64,000 bases of DNA, taken from contig NZ_JACHZR010000003.1 of assembly GCF_014193695.1 (NCBI RefSeq), positions 682,001 to 746,000 of the forward strand, written 5' to 3'. Source of the stretch: Rhizobium sp. BK316. GTDB taxonomy: Bacteria > Pseudomonadota > Alphaproteobacteria > Rhizobiales > Rhizobiaceae. Made by a program: the position numbers and the translations under genes. Within the stretch, counting starts at the first letter, position 1, and every line of letters begins with the position of its first letter. The notes beneath the pieces were generated by a model. That model saw only the letters and a list, made by a program, of their open reading frames with translations, made no database searches and was not told the DNA's origin. Below are positions 54,301-63,502 of the stretch, in pieces.

Positions 54301-55071
54301 ATGAGCATACTGGATAGATTTTCACTGGCGGGCCAGGTGGCGCTCGTGACCGGCGGCGGCCGTGGCCTGGGTTTCGAGATGGCACGCGCACTGGCCGAGG
54401 CCGGCGCGCATATCGTCGTTACCGGGCGCACGGCGGCGACGCTGGACGGTGCCGTAAGGGCCATTCGCGGCGCCGGTGGCACGGCGGAGGCGGCCGCGTT
54501 CGATATCGTCGACCGAGAGGCTCAGCGTGCGCTCATGGCCGACATCGAAAAGATCCATGGCCGTCTCGATATTCTGATCAACAATGTCGGCGCCCGCGAC
54601 AGGCGGCCGCTGGCCGAATTCGACGACGATGCCATCATCGAACTGTTGCGCACCGATCTGGCCGCGGCGATGACGCTTTCGCGGGATGCTGCCGTGCGGA
54701 TGAAGCGGCATAATCACGGCCGCCTGATCGCGGTGACTTCGATCAGCGGCCATGTCGTCATGCCCGGTGACTGTGTCTATCCGGCGGCCAAGCAGGGCCT
54801 CACCGGCCTGATGCGCGGCATGGCGGTCGAATTCGGCCCGCACGGCATCACCAGCAACGCGATTGCGCCCGGCTGGTTCGCTACCGAGACGAACGCGGCA
54901 ATGGCTGCGAACGAGGAATTGATGCCCTTTGTGCGCCAGCGCATCCCGGTCCAGCGCTGGGGCCGCCCGGATGAGATCGCCGGCGCGGCGCTGTTTCTCG
55001 CAAGCGGCGCCGCTTCCTTCGTCAACGGCCACATCCTGACCGTCGACGGCGGCATGACGGTCAGGATGTGA
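54301..55071 (+). CDS. Short-chain dehydrogenase/reductase
   Basis: Classical SDR of 256 residues. The cofactor motif TGGGRGLGFEMARALAEAGA is near 16-35, the structural NNVG at about 93-96, and the catalytic Ser in VTSISGH with Tyr-x3-Lys (YPAAKQG) at about 160-164. The sequence is closest in style to gluconate 5-dehydrogenase/3-oxoacyl-ACP reductase-like members; the C-terminal ILTVDGGMTVRM is typical. It sits between cobQ and the ClC gene and is unlikely to act in cobalamin synthesis. The substrate is unknown. Confidence 0.85.
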   Translation: MSILDRFSLAGQVALVTGGGRGLGFEMARALAEAGAHIVVTGRTAATLDGAVRAIRGAGGTAEAAAFDIVDREAQRALMADIEKIHGRLDILINNVGARDRRPLAEFDDDAIIELLRTDLAAAMTLSRDAAVRMKRHNHGRLIAVTSISGHVVMPGDCVYPAAKQGLTGLMRGMAVEFGPHGITSNAIAPGWFATETNAAMAANEELMPFVRQRIPVQRWGRPDEIAGAALFLASGAASFVNGHILTVDGGMTVRM

Positions 55072-55106
55072 GGGGAGATCCCTCCTTCATTCCTGCGGCA
55101 GATGTC

Positions 55107-56900
55107 TCAAATCTCGCCTGAAACTTCGCGGCGGCGGCGGTCGAGTTCTTCGCTGTAGCGGCGCAGTGTGTGGCTTTCGCTGAGCTGGCCGATCACCTTG
55201 CGCTCGATGAGGTTGTTGACGACGGCGAGCGCTTCGCTTTCGGTCTTGTCGAAGATCGCGGCGGCCTGCTTGGCGTTCATCTGCGGCTGCAGGAAATCGT
55301 TCTTGTAGCGGATGAAATCGGCGAGATTCTGGGCTTCGTCCTGCGCGCTGGTGGGGTTTGCGTAGATTTCCGGCACGAGCACGAGACCGGCATATTTGTC
55401 GCCGTCTTCGACGAGAATGACGCGCTGCGTCGAGCCGATCGGGAAGGCCTCCTTGAACGCGTCCATCGTTATTCCAAGTCTTGCGGTCTTCACGTCTGAT
55501 CGCATCAGCTTGTCGACGGTCAGGTTGCGGATCCAGCCGACGTCATGGGCGCTGCGGATGCTCTCGCCGCGCAGGTGAAAGCGCCATGTGGCGAAGGAGT
55601 AGCCGAAGGTGGTGCGCACCACGAGCGAGGAGGTGATGACGGCGGCGAGTACCAGGGCGGTGATCGGAAAGTCGCCGGTGATCTCCAGCGCCAGGAAGGT
55701 CATGGTCAGCGGTCCGCCGATGACGGCGACGGCAAGCGAACTCATGCCGACCACGGCATAGATGACGGGGGTCAGCGTCGCATCGGCAAAATAGGGGGCG
55801 GAATAGGCAAAGAGCTTGCCGAGCAGGGCACCCATGAAGAGCGAGGCAAAGAACAGGCCGCCCCTGAAGCCGGAGCCGATCGAGACGGCCGAAGCGACCG
55901 ATTTCAGCAAAAACAGGCTGATAAGGGCGGGGATCGCCACTTCGTTGGCGAGGTTCAGATGCAGTGCGCCATGTCCGGCGGCCAGAATCTGCGGCGAGAC
56001 CAGCGCCAGCAGGCCGACGACGATGCCGCCGAGCGCCGGGCGAAAGGGCAGCGGGACGGAACTCTTTCGCGCCAGTTCCTCGACGAAGGCGACGCCCTGC
56101 ATGAGCAGGATGCCGATGCCGGCGCAGAAGGCGCCGAGTGCGATCGCCGGCACGTAATCGGCCGGCTGGACAGCGCCGAAACTGCCGACATCGATGATGA
56201 AATCGCTGCCGGCAAGCAGGCGGGCAACCAGTGTGGCGACGAGGGCTGCAACGACGACCGGTGTCAGCGAGACGATGGCGTATGTGCCGATGATGAGCTC
56301 GAAGGCGTAGAAGGCGCCGGTCAGCGGCGCATTGAAGGCGGCCGCGATGGCACCGGCGGCGCCGCAACCGACGAGGATGCGAAGGTCCGCTCGGCGAAGC
56401 TGCAGCTTCAGTCCGAACTTCGAGGCGATGCCGGCGGCAAGCTGCGTGTAGCCGGCTTCCAGCCCCACGGAGGCGCCGAAGCCGTTGGAGACGACGTTCT
56501 GGACGGCGACAAGGATGCTGTCGGTCAACGACAGGCGGCCGCCATGCAGCGCATTGGCCTCGATCGGGTCGACCAACGGCTTCTTGCGCCACTTGGCGAG
56601 GATGAAGAACAACAAGCCGAGCAGGATGCCGCCGGCGAAAGGCGCCGTCATCAGCAGGAACTGGTTGTCGATCTGCGAAGCGCTGAGCCGGGTTTCGGTT
56701 TCGATGCCGAAGATCAACCGATGCATTGCCTCGGACACGAAACTCATGGCGCTGACCGCCAGCCCCGCAGCGATGCCGACCAGCGCGCCGGCAAAGACCA
56801 GGCCTATTTCACTTTGTCTGGCGAGGGCGCGCAGACGTCCCAAATCGAATATGGTTGTGAAGGGCCGGAAGCGGCGGATATCCATTCGGGAGAGCATCAT
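55107..56900 (-). CDS. ClC-family chloride channel/transporter with C-terminal CBS domains
   Basis: Membrane protein of 597 residues. The ClC core spans about 30-450 with many helices. The filter motif usually written GREGP is here GLEAG (ASVGLEAGYTQLA), and the APLTGAFYAFEL and GSGFRGGLF segments are conserved. A CBS pair covers about 465-585 (VDKLMRSDVKTARLGITMDAFKEAFP). Members transport chloride or other anions, sometimes with proton exchange. The start is unclear: ATG at 56900, 56897 or 56885, none with a good ribosome binding site. Confidence 0.85.
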   Translation of the reverse strand: MMLSRMDIRRFRPFTTIFDLGRLRALARQSEIGLVFAGALVGIAAGLAVSAMSFVSEAMHRLIFGIETETRLSASQIDNQFLLMTAPFAGGILLGLLFFILAKWRKKPLVDPIEANALHGGRLSLTDSILVAVQNVVSNGFGASVGLEAGYTQLAAGIASKFGLKLQLRRADLRILVGCGAAGAIAAAFNAPLTGAFYAFELIIGTYAIVSLTPVVVAALVATLVARLLAGSDFIIDVGSFGAVQPADYVPAIALGAFCAGIGILLMQGVAFVEELARKSSVPLPFRPALGGIVVGLLALVSPQILAAGHGALHLNLANEVAIPALISLFLLKSVASAVSIGSGFRGGLFFASLFMGALLGKLFAYSAPYFADATLTPVIYAVVGMSSLAVAVIGGPLTMTFLALEITGDFPITALVLAAVITSSLVVRTTFGYSFATWRFHLRGESIRSAHDVGWIRNLTVDKLMRSDVKTARLGITMDAFKEAFPIGSTQRVILVEDGDKYAGLVLVPEIYANPTSAQDEAQNLADFIRYKNDFLQPQMNAKQAAAIFDKTESEALAVVNNLIERKVIGQLSESHTLRRYSEELDRRRREVSGEI

Positions 56901-57114
56901 AGGAGAACTAGGCGACAGGAGCGGCGGTCAAGGGTGGCAGGCGGCACCGCATGCCTGCCAATTGCGGCTAAATACCGGCCGGGCAGTAAAGTTTCTATGA
57001 CATAAGTTTTTGAATAAACACGATAATCTTGGTAGTGTAAGTAGAGATGAACCTCTCTGGCACAGTGCGCGGCAATTGACATGGGGGTTGCGCGCGCCTA
57101 ACCATGAAACCACA

Positions 57115-57482
57115 TAATGGATGGTTCCGGATCGGCCCGACGCCTTCCGGATGAAAAGGGAATGTGACGAGGCGGACCCAAACCGGGGGCCTTCATCACA
57201 GCCGACCCCGCGACTGTAGAGCAGTCAGGGTCTTCCGTCCGGCATTTCGACCGCCGCGCCGACGGCCCGCATCCTGCGGGCGGGCAAGGTGGAACAGGTG
57301 CCGGAAAAGCCACTGGAAATGCATCGTGATCAGCCGGGGCAGGACGCCTCTCTTTCTACGAATCGTCCGCCTTTTCACGAGATGCAGCCGGGAAGGCGAG
57401 GCAGATCCGCTGGCACGATCAGGGGCGACCGGAAACGGTTGCCCCTATCGCCGCCGACAACTGCGAGCCAGGAGACCTGCCG
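57115..57482 (+). promoter_or_regulatory. Cobalamin (B12) riboswitch
   Basis: Elements appear in the expected order: the GGTTCC/GGGAAT arm (57124 and 57159), GGATGAAAAGGGAATGTGAC, CGACCCCGCGACTGTAG (57203-57219), the B12 box GCCACTGG (57309-57316), GCCGGGAAGGCG (57388-57399), and the 3' end GAGCCAGGAGACCTGCC (57465-57481). The arm between the B12 box and GGGAAGGC is unusually long, closed by TGCATCGTGA and TCACGAGATGCA. Binding of adenosylcobalamin should reduce expression of cobP-cobW-cobN-cobO downstream. Confidence 0.92.
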
Positions 57483-57668
57483 TCCGTGCCGGGCATAGTG
57501 CCCAACTGGGTGTTTTGCCCGCTGCCAGCACGGAGGTTGTTTTGGCTGAAGAATGTGAATCAGCGCTGCCTCTGGCAGTGCGTATAAGAGATCGCTGGCC
57601 GGGAGCTCGAAATGATGGAGCCTTGGTGCCTGTCATTGGACGTCAGCCGGCGCGTGCTTTCCTCTCCT

Positions 57669-57807
57669 CCCTCATTCCTGTGCTTGTCACAGGAATCCAG
57701 CGTGCCCAAGTCCTTGGGCACGCTAGACTCATTTCACATTGGCATGGATTCATTCACGGCGCAGACGCGCCGTGGCTGGATTCCTGTGACAAGCACAGGA
57801 ATGAGGG
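57669..57807. repeat. Large palindromic element between riboswitch and cobP
   Basis: Terminal arms of 33 bp (57669-57701 and 57775-57807) are perfect inverted copies that begin CCCTCATTCCTGTGCTTGTC. Inside are two smaller hairpins: AGCGTGCCCAAG/TTGGGCACGCT and CGGCGC/GCGCCG. The 139-bp element lies in the leader between aptamer and cobP, with the rest of 57483-57849 showing no gene. It resembles mobile or repetitive palindromes of rhizobia, and could shape the mRNA leader. Confidence 0.85.
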
Positions 57808-57849
57808 AAGCAGAGGGGGCCGCGCCCATCCTCCGCAGGCGGTGTTGTC

Positions 57850-58359
57850 ATGACCGCCACCTTCATCCTCGGCGGCGCCCGCTCCGGCAAATCCCGTTTC
57901 GCCGAAAACCTTGTCACGTCCGGCGGCCTCGACCGGCACTACATCGCCACCGGCCGCGCCTGGGACGACGAGATGCAGGCGCGCATCGACCAGCACAAGG
58001 CCGATCGCGGTCCCTCCTGGACCACGCACGAGGAGCCGCTCGATCTTACGGAGCGCCTTGCGGCCATCGATGGCGAGGGCAGGGCGATCCTGGTCGACTG
58101 CCTGACGCTCTGGCTCACCAACCTGATGATGGACGGGCGCGATATCGCTGCCCAGTCCGCAGCGCTCGCCGCCTTCCTGCCGCGGGCGAAGGCGCGGCTC
58201 GTCATCGTTTCCAATGAAGTCGGCCTCGGCATCGTGCCTGAGAACCGCATGGCGCGCGAGTTTCGCGACCATGCCGGCCGGTTGCACCAGATGATCGCGG
58301 CAAATGCCGACGACGTCTATTTCATCGCGGCCGGACTGCCGCTGAAAATGAAGGGTTAG
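57850..58359 (+). CDS. cobP: Adenosylcobinamide kinase/guanylyltransferase CobP (CobU)
   Basis: Bifunctional enzyme of 169 residues that phosphorylates adenosylcobinamide and transfers GMP to give adenosylcobinamide-GDP for nucleotide-loop assembly. Walker A GGARSGKS is at 8-15; the guanylylation His region ([17 protein letters not shown]) is near 47-63; [13 protein letters not shown] is the Walker B-like strand; [21 protein letters not shown] is the family signature. First gene after the cobalamin riboswitch; four bases separate it from cobW. Confidence 0.95.
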   Translation: MTATFILGGARSGKSRFAENLVTSGGLDRHYIATGRAWDDEMQARIDQHKADRGPSWTTHEEPLDLTERLAAIDGEGRAILVDCLTLWLTNLMMDGRDIAAQSAALAAFLPRAKARLVIVSNEVGLGIVPENRMAREFRDHAGRLHQMIAANADDVYFIAAGLPLKMKG

Positions 58360-58363
58360 TTCC

Positions 58364-59410
58364 ATGCAGCAGAAAATTCCCGCAACCGTCATCACCGGCT
58401 TCCTTGGTGCCGGCAAGACGACCATGATCCGCAACCTGCTCGCCAATGCCGGCGGCAAGAAGATCGCGCTCATCATCAACGAGTTCGGCGATCTCGGCGT
58501 CGATGGTGACGTACTGAAGGGATGCGGGGCGGAAAACTGCACCGAGGACGACATCATCGAGCTCACCAATGGCTGCATCTGCTGCACGGTCGCCGACGAT
58601 TTCATTCCGACCATGACCAAGCTTCTGGAGCGTGAGCAGCGCCCGGACCATATCGTTATCGAAACCTCGGGCCTCGCGCTGCCGCAGCCACTGGTGGCCG
58701 CCTTCAACTGGCCGGATATTCGCAGCGAAGTCACCGTCGATGGCGTCATTACCGTGGTCGACAGCGCAGCCGTCGCCGCCGGTCGTTTTGCCGATGACCA
58801 CGATGCCGTCGATGCGCGCCGCGTCGAGGATGAATCGCTCGACCATGAAAGCCCGATCGAGGAACTGTTCGAGGATCAACTGACCTGCGCCGACCTGATC
58901 GTGCTGAACAAGACCGACCTGATCGACAGCGACGGGCTCGGCCGCGTGAAGAGCGAAGTTGCCTCGCGCATTGTCCGCAAGCCGGTGATGATCGAGGCCA
59001 GGAATGGCGACGTGCCGGCAAGCGTGCTGCTCGGCCTCGGCATCGGCACGGAAGACGACGTCGTCAACCGCAAGTCCCATCACGAACTGGAGCATGAGGA
59101 TGGCACGCCGCATGACCACGACGAATTCGACAGTTTCGTCGTCGAGCTTGGCGCGATCTCGGATACGGCCGGTTTCGTCGAGAAGCTGAAGGGCATCATT
59201 GCCGAGCATGACGTGCTGCGCCTCAAGGGCTTCATCGACGTCTCCGGCAAGCCGATGCGCCTGCAGCTGCAGGCCGTGGGTGCCCGTATCGACCAGTATT
59301 TCGACCGCGCCTGGGCATCGGGTGAAACGCGCAGCACGCGCCTCGTCGTCATCGGCCTTCACGAGATGGATCAGGACGCGGTACGCAAGGCGATCGAAGC
59401 GCTCGTCTGA
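58364..59410 (+). CDS. cobW: CobW, G3E GTPase and cobalt chaperone
   Basis: Metallochaperone GTPase of 348 residues that supplies Co2+ for the aerobic cobaltochelatase. Walker A GFLGAGKTT is at 12-20, the metal-binding CxCC motif (GCICC) at 70-74, and the base-recognition motif LNKTDLID lies mid-protein. A His/Asp/Glu-rich metal loop (SHHELEHEDGTPHDHDE) lies about 225-242, before the C-terminal CobW_C domain. It is placed directly before cobN, whose chelatase needs the cobalt. Confidence 0.95.
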   Translation: MQQKIPATVITGFLGAGKTTMIRNLLANAGGKKIALIINEFGDLGVDGDVLKGCGAENCTEDDIIELTNGCICCTVADDFIPTMTKLLEREQRPDHIVIETSGLALPQPLVAAFNWPDIRSEVTVDGVITVVDSAAVAAGRFADDHDAVDARRVEDESLDHESPIEELFEDQLTCADLIVLNKTDLIDSDGLGRVKSEVASRIVRKPVMIEARNGDVPASVLLGLGIGTEDDVVNRKSHHELEHEDGTPHDHDEFDSFVVELGAISDTAGFVEKLKGIIAEHDVLRLKGFIDVSGKPMRLQLQAVGARIDQYFDRAWASGETRSTRLVVIGLHEMDQDAVRKAIEALV

Positions 59411-59419
59411 GGATATAAA

Positions 59420-62400
59420 ATGCATCTGCTTCTGGCCCAGCAGGGAACGATCAGCGACGGGGACGAGGCAATCGACCTCGGCCAGTCGCCGGGCGATATC
59501 CTGTTCCTGTCGGCTGCCGACACCGAGCTTGCGGCAATTGCCGCGGCTCATGCCGGCGGGGCGGCCGGCCATTCGCTGCGGCTTGCGAGCCTGATGAGCC
59601 TGAAGCATCCGATGTCGGTCGATACTTACGTTGAACGCACGGCGCGGCATGCGAAGCTGATCATCGTGCGGGCGCTGGGTGGGGCGAGCTATTTTCACTA
59701 TGCGCTGGAGGCGCTGCATGCGGTGGCGGCGCGCAGTGGTGCGCTGATTGCGGTGTTGCCGGGGGATTCCAAGCCGGATGCCGGGCTGACGCCGTTTTCG
59801 AATGTGGCGCTTGAAGATCTCAATGCGCTGTGGGGCTATCTGATCGAGGGTGGAGACGCTAACACGCGGGGCTTTCTTGCCTATGCGGCGGCGATGCTCT
59901 CGGGAGCGGAGAAGCCGGCGCCGGCTGCGCCGCTGATGAAGGCGGGGATCTGGTGGCCGGGGCGGGGGCTGGTTGGCGTTGAGGAGTGGAAGGGGTTAGT
60001 TACCAGTGTTCCTGCGGAGGCACCCCCCTCTGTCCTGCCGGACATCTCCCCCACAAGGGGGGAGATCGACTCGTGGGACGGGTCTCCCCAAACAACGGAT
60101 GTCGGGCGGAGGTCTCGCCTCTTGCCGATCTCCCCCCTTGTGGGGGAGATGCCCGGCAGGGCAGAGGGGGGTATTGCACACTCGACGGCCGAGGGTGCAA
60201 CCGCCCGCCCGACTGTCGCCATCGCCTTCTACCGCGCACTCGTGCAGAGCGGCGAAACCCGCCCCGTCGAAGCCTTGATCGAGGCTCTGCAGGCGCAAGG
60301 CCTGCGTCCGCTGCCGGTCTTCGCCTACAGCCTCAAGGACCCGGTCTCCAAAGGCATCCTCGAAAGTATCTTCGTGGACCTCAAGCCCGACGTCGTCATC
60401 AACACCACCGGCTTTGCCGTCTCCGCCCCCGGCGCCGATCGTGAGCCGACGGTACTGGAGGCCAATGACGCCATCGTGCTGCAGGCGATCTTCTCCGCTT
60501 CGTCGCGGGAGGTCTGGGCCGGCTCGTCGCAGGGACTGTCGGCCCGCGATCTCGGCATGAATGTTGCACTGCCGGAGGTGGATGGCCGCGTGCTGTCGCG
60601 CGCCGTCTCCTTCAAGGCGGCCGCCCGCTATGATGCCGCGGTCGAGGCCAATATCGTTTCCAGCGAGCCTGATGCCGGGCGCACGAGATATGTGGCCGCC
60701 CTTGCCGCCAACTGGGCGCGGCTGCGGCAGAGGCATGCGGCGGAGCGGCGTATCGCGCTCGTCATGGCGAATTATCCGAACCGTGACGGGCGACTTGGTA
60801 ATGGCGTCGGTCTTGATACGCCGGCTGGCACCATCGAGGTGATGCGGGCGATGGAGGCGGCCGGCTATCCTGTCGCCGATATTCCCGCTGATGGTGATGC
60901 GTTGATGCGGCATTTGATGGCGGGGCCGACCAATTCCGGCTTTGACGGCAGGGTGGTGCGCGAGACGCTTTCCTTGAGTCGATACACGAGCTTCTTCTCG
61001 TCTCTTCCCGTTCAGATTCAGGATGAGGTGACGGGCCGATGGGGCGATCCCGAGGCCGATCCTTATCTGCGAGAGGGTGGCTTCGCGCTGCCCTTTGCCC
61101 GGTTCGGCGGGTTGTTGATCGGGATCCAGCCGGCGCGGGGCTATCATATCGATCCGAAGGAAAGCTATCACTCACCCGATCTCGTGCCGCCGCACGGTTA
61201 TTTCGCCTTTTATGCTTTCCTGCGTGAAGAGTTCGGCGCCGATGCCGTCATTCACATGGGCAAGCATGGCAATCTGGAATGGCTGCCGGGCAAGGCGCTG
61301 GCGCTGTCGGAAACCTGTTATCCCGAAGCGATCCTCGGACCGTTGCCGCATCTTTATCCCTTCATCGTCAACGATCCCGGCGAGGGCACGCAGGCCAAGC
61401 GCCGCACCGGCGCTGTGATCATCGACCATCTGACGCCGCCGCTGACGCGGGCCGAAAGCTATGGGCCGCTCAAGGATCTGGAGGCTCTGGTCGATGAATA
61501 TTATGAGGCTTCGGGTGGCGATCCCAGGCGGATCCGGTTGCTGTCGCGGCAGATCCTCGAGCTTGTTGCCGATATCGGGCTGGATCGGGATGCGGGGATC
61601 GCCAGGGGGGAGAGTGAAGGCGAGGCGTTGAAGAAGCTTGATGCCTATCTCTGCGATCTCAAGGAAATGCAGATCCGTGACGGGTTGCATGTGTTTGGGG
61701 TGTCGCCGGAAGGGCGGTTGCTGACGGATCTCACCGTGGCGTTGGCGCGGGTGCCGCGTGGGCTGGGTGAGGGTGGGGATGCGAGTTTGCAGCGGGCGAT
61801 TGCTGGGGATGCGTTGAAAAACCCCTCCCCAACCCCTCCCCACAAGGGGGAGGGACTAGCTGGGTGCACCGTTTCAATTTCGCATACGGCTGCTGAGGTT
61901 GCCGCAAGCGCGGCGGCAAGTCCCTCCCCCTTGTGGGGAGGGGTTGGGGAGGGGTCTTCTTTCGACCCCCTCGATTGCGATATGGCCGCTCCCTGGACAG
62001 GCTCGCGCCCGCCAATCCTCGCCGATGTCACCGACGCCCCCTGGCGCACCAATGGCGACACCGTCGAGCGCATCGAACTGCTCGCCGCCAAGCTTGTCTC
62101 CGGTGAAATCACCTGCCCACACCTCTGGTCCCAAACCAGAGCCGTCCTCGACGAAATCGAAGCCCGCCTTAAACCTTCCATCATCGCCTGCGGCCCGGCC
62201 GAAATCGCCAGTCTGCTTCGTGGCCTCGACGGCCGTTTCGTCCCGCCCGGTCCATCCGGCGCGCCGACGCGTGGCCGGCCTGATGTCCTGCCGACGGGGC
62301 GGAATTTCTACTCCGTCGACAGTCGCGCGGTGCCGACGCCGGCGGCCTATGAGCTCGGCAAGAAATCCGCCGAACTGCTGATCCGCCGCTATGTTCAGGA

Positions 62401-63502
62401 TCATGGCGAATGGCCCGTCTCCTTTGGGCTGACGGCCTGGGGCACGTCGAATATGCGCACCGGGGGCGACGATATCGCCCAGGCGCTGGCGCTGATCGGC
62501 GTCAAGCCGGTGTGGGACATGGCCTCGCGGCGGGTCACCGGCTACGAGGTCATTCCGCCGGCCATGCTGCGGCGGCCGCGGGTGGATGTGACGCTGCGGA
62601 TTTCAGGCTTTTTCCGAGATGCTTTTCCGGAGCAGATCGCGCTGTTCGACAAGGCGATCCGCGCTGTCGGCGGATTGGATGAGGATGCGGCCGACAATCC
62701 GATAGCCGGGCGCATGCGCGGCGAGGCGGCGCGGCTGGCGGCGGCCGGGCTCGATGAGAAGGCGGCGGCAAAGCGGGCCGGCTATCGTATCTTCGGTTCC
62801 AAGCCCGGCGCCTATGGCGCCGGTCTGCAGGCGCTGATCGACGAGAAGGGCTGGGAGCGGCGGGCGGATCTTGCCGAAGCCTATCTCGTCTGGGGCGGCT
62901 ATGCCTATGGCGCGGGCGAAGAAGGGCAGGCCGAACGCGGGCTTTTCGAAGAACGACTGCGGTCCATCCAGGCTGTGGTGCAGAACCAGGACAATCGCGA
63001 GCATGACCTGCTCGACAGCGACGATTATTACCAGTTCGAAGGCGGCATGGCGGCGGCGGCCGAAGCGCTGGGCGGTGCGCGGCCGGCGATCTACCACAAC
63101 GACCATTCTCGGCCGGAAAAGCCCGTGATCCGTTCGTTAGAAGAAGAGATCGGGCGGGTGGTGCGCGGGCGCGTCGTCAATCCGAAATGGATCGAGGGCG
63201 TCATGCGCCACGGCTACAAGGGCGCCTTCGAGATATCAGCGACGGTCGATTATCTCTTTGCCTTTGCAGCGACGACGGGAGCGGTCGGCAACCATCATTT
63301 CGAGGCCGTCTATCAGGCCTTCGTCGCCGACCCCAAGGTGCGCGATTTCATGGCCGAGAAGAACCCGGCCGCCCTTTCCGAGATGAAAGAGCGGCTGGCG
63401 GAGGCGATCGAGCGCAAGCTCTGGACGCCGCGCAGCAACTCCGCCCAATTCGACCTCAGTGAAGTCAACGAAACCAGGAAAAGAGCAGGCAGACAGCCAT
63501 GA
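59420..63502 (+). CDS. cobN: Cobaltochelatase large subunit CobN, with two repeat-encoded insertions
   Basis: Large subunit of the ATP-dependent aerobic cobaltochelatase (with CobS and CobT), inserting Co2+ into hydrogenobyrinate a,c-diamide. At 1360 residues it is longer than the usual 1250-1290. The excess is two segments encoded by palindromic DNA repeats: about residues 201-252 (PPSVLPDISPTRGEIDSW ... PLVGEMPGRAEGG) and 800-847 (NPSPTPPHKGEG ... SPSPLWGGVGEG). The rest is normal CobN/Magnesium-chelatase BchH type, with GKHGNLEWLPGKALALSE and MRTGGDDIAQALALIGVKPVW. GAGGAT precedes the ATG. It overlaps cobO by ATGA. Confidence 0.95.
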   Translation: MHLLLAQQGTISDGDEAIDLGQSPGDILFLSAADTELAAIAAAHAGGAAGHSLRLASLMSLKHPMSVDTYVERTARHAKLIIVRALGGASYFHYALEALHAVAARSGALIAVLPGDSKPDAGLTPFSNVALEDLNALWGYLIEGGDANTRGFLAYAAAMLSGAEKPAPAAPLMKAGIWWPGRGLVGVEEWKGLVTSVPAEAPPSVLPDISPTRGEIDSWDGSPQTTDVGRRSRLLPISPLVGEMPGRAEGGIAHSTAEGATARPTVAIAFYRALVQSGETRPVEALIEALQAQGLRPLPVFAYSLKDPVSKGILESIFVDLKPDVVINTTGFAVSAPGADREPTVLEANDAIVLQAIFSASSREVWAGSSQGLSARDLGMNVALPEVDGRVLSRAVSFKAAARYDAAVEANIVSSEPDAGRTRYVAALAANWARLRQRHAAERRIALVMANYPNRDGRLGNGVGLDTPAGTIEVMRAMEAAGYPVADIPADGDALMRHLMAGPTNSGFDGRVVRETLSLSRYTSFFSSLPVQIQDEVTGRWGDPEADPYLREGGFALPFARFGGLLIGIQPARGYHIDPKESYHSPDLVPPHGYFAFYAFLREEFGADAVIHMGKHGNLEWLPGKALALSETCYPEAILGPLPHLYPFIVNDPGEGTQAKRRTGAVIIDHLTPPLTRAESYGPLKDLEALVDEYYEASGGDPRRIRLLSRQILELVADIGLDRDAGIARGESEGEALKKLDAYLCDLKEMQIRDGLHVFGVSPEGRLLTDLTVALARVPRGLGEGGDASLQRAIAGDALKNPSPTPPHKGEGLAGCTVSISHTAAEVAASAAASPSPLWGGVGEGSSFDPLDCDMAAPWTGSRPPILADVTDAPWRTNGDTVERIELLAAKLVSGEITCPHLWSQTRAVLDEIEARLKPSIIACGPAEIASLLRGLDGRFVPPGPSGAPTRGRPDVLPTGRNFYSVDSRAVPTPAAYELGKKSAELLIRRYVQDHGEWPVSFGLTAWGTSNMRTGGDDIAQALALIGVKPVWDMASRRVTGYEVIPPAMLRRPRVDVTLRISGFFRDAFPEQIALFDKAIRAVGGLDEDAADNPIAGRMRGEAARLAAAGLDEKAAAKRAGYRIFGSKPGAYGAGLQALIDEKGWERRADLAEAYLVWGGYAYGAGEEGQAERGLFEERLRSIQAVVQNQDNREHDLLDSDDYYQFEGGMAAAAEALGGARPAIYHNDHSRPEKPVIRSLEEEIGRVVRGRVVNPKWIEGVMRHGYKGAFEISATVDYLFAFAATTGAVGNHHFEAVYQAFVADPKVRDFMAEKNPAALSEMKERLAEAIERKLWTPRSNSAQFDLSEVNETRKRAGRQP
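60022..60172. repeat. Palindromic repeat inserted in frame in cobN (first)
   Basis: 49-bp arms, 60022-60070 and 60124-60172, are inverted copies with three mismatches, containing ATCTCCCCCACAAGGGGGGA. The element codes for Pro/Gly-rich peptide and keeps the cobN frame open. It lies in a variable part of CobN, between the N-terminal region and ARPTVAIAFYRAL. Confidence 0.88.
61818..61958. repeat. Palindromic repeat inserted in frame in cobN (second)
   Basis: 40-bp arms, 61818-61857 and 61919-61958, are inverted copies with one mismatch, containing CCCCTCCCCACAAGGGGGAG. The element is 141 bp, exactly 47 codons, and sits between AIAGDAL and FDPLDCDMAAPWTG, a position normally bridged by a short linker. 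The sequence family differs from the first insertion, but shares the CCCCACAAGGGG centre. Confidence 0.88.

Noticed and set aside
57669..57807. Insertion sequence or MITE with transposase
   Set aside because: There are long inverted arms but no transposase and no visible target-site duplication; kept only as a palindromic repeat.
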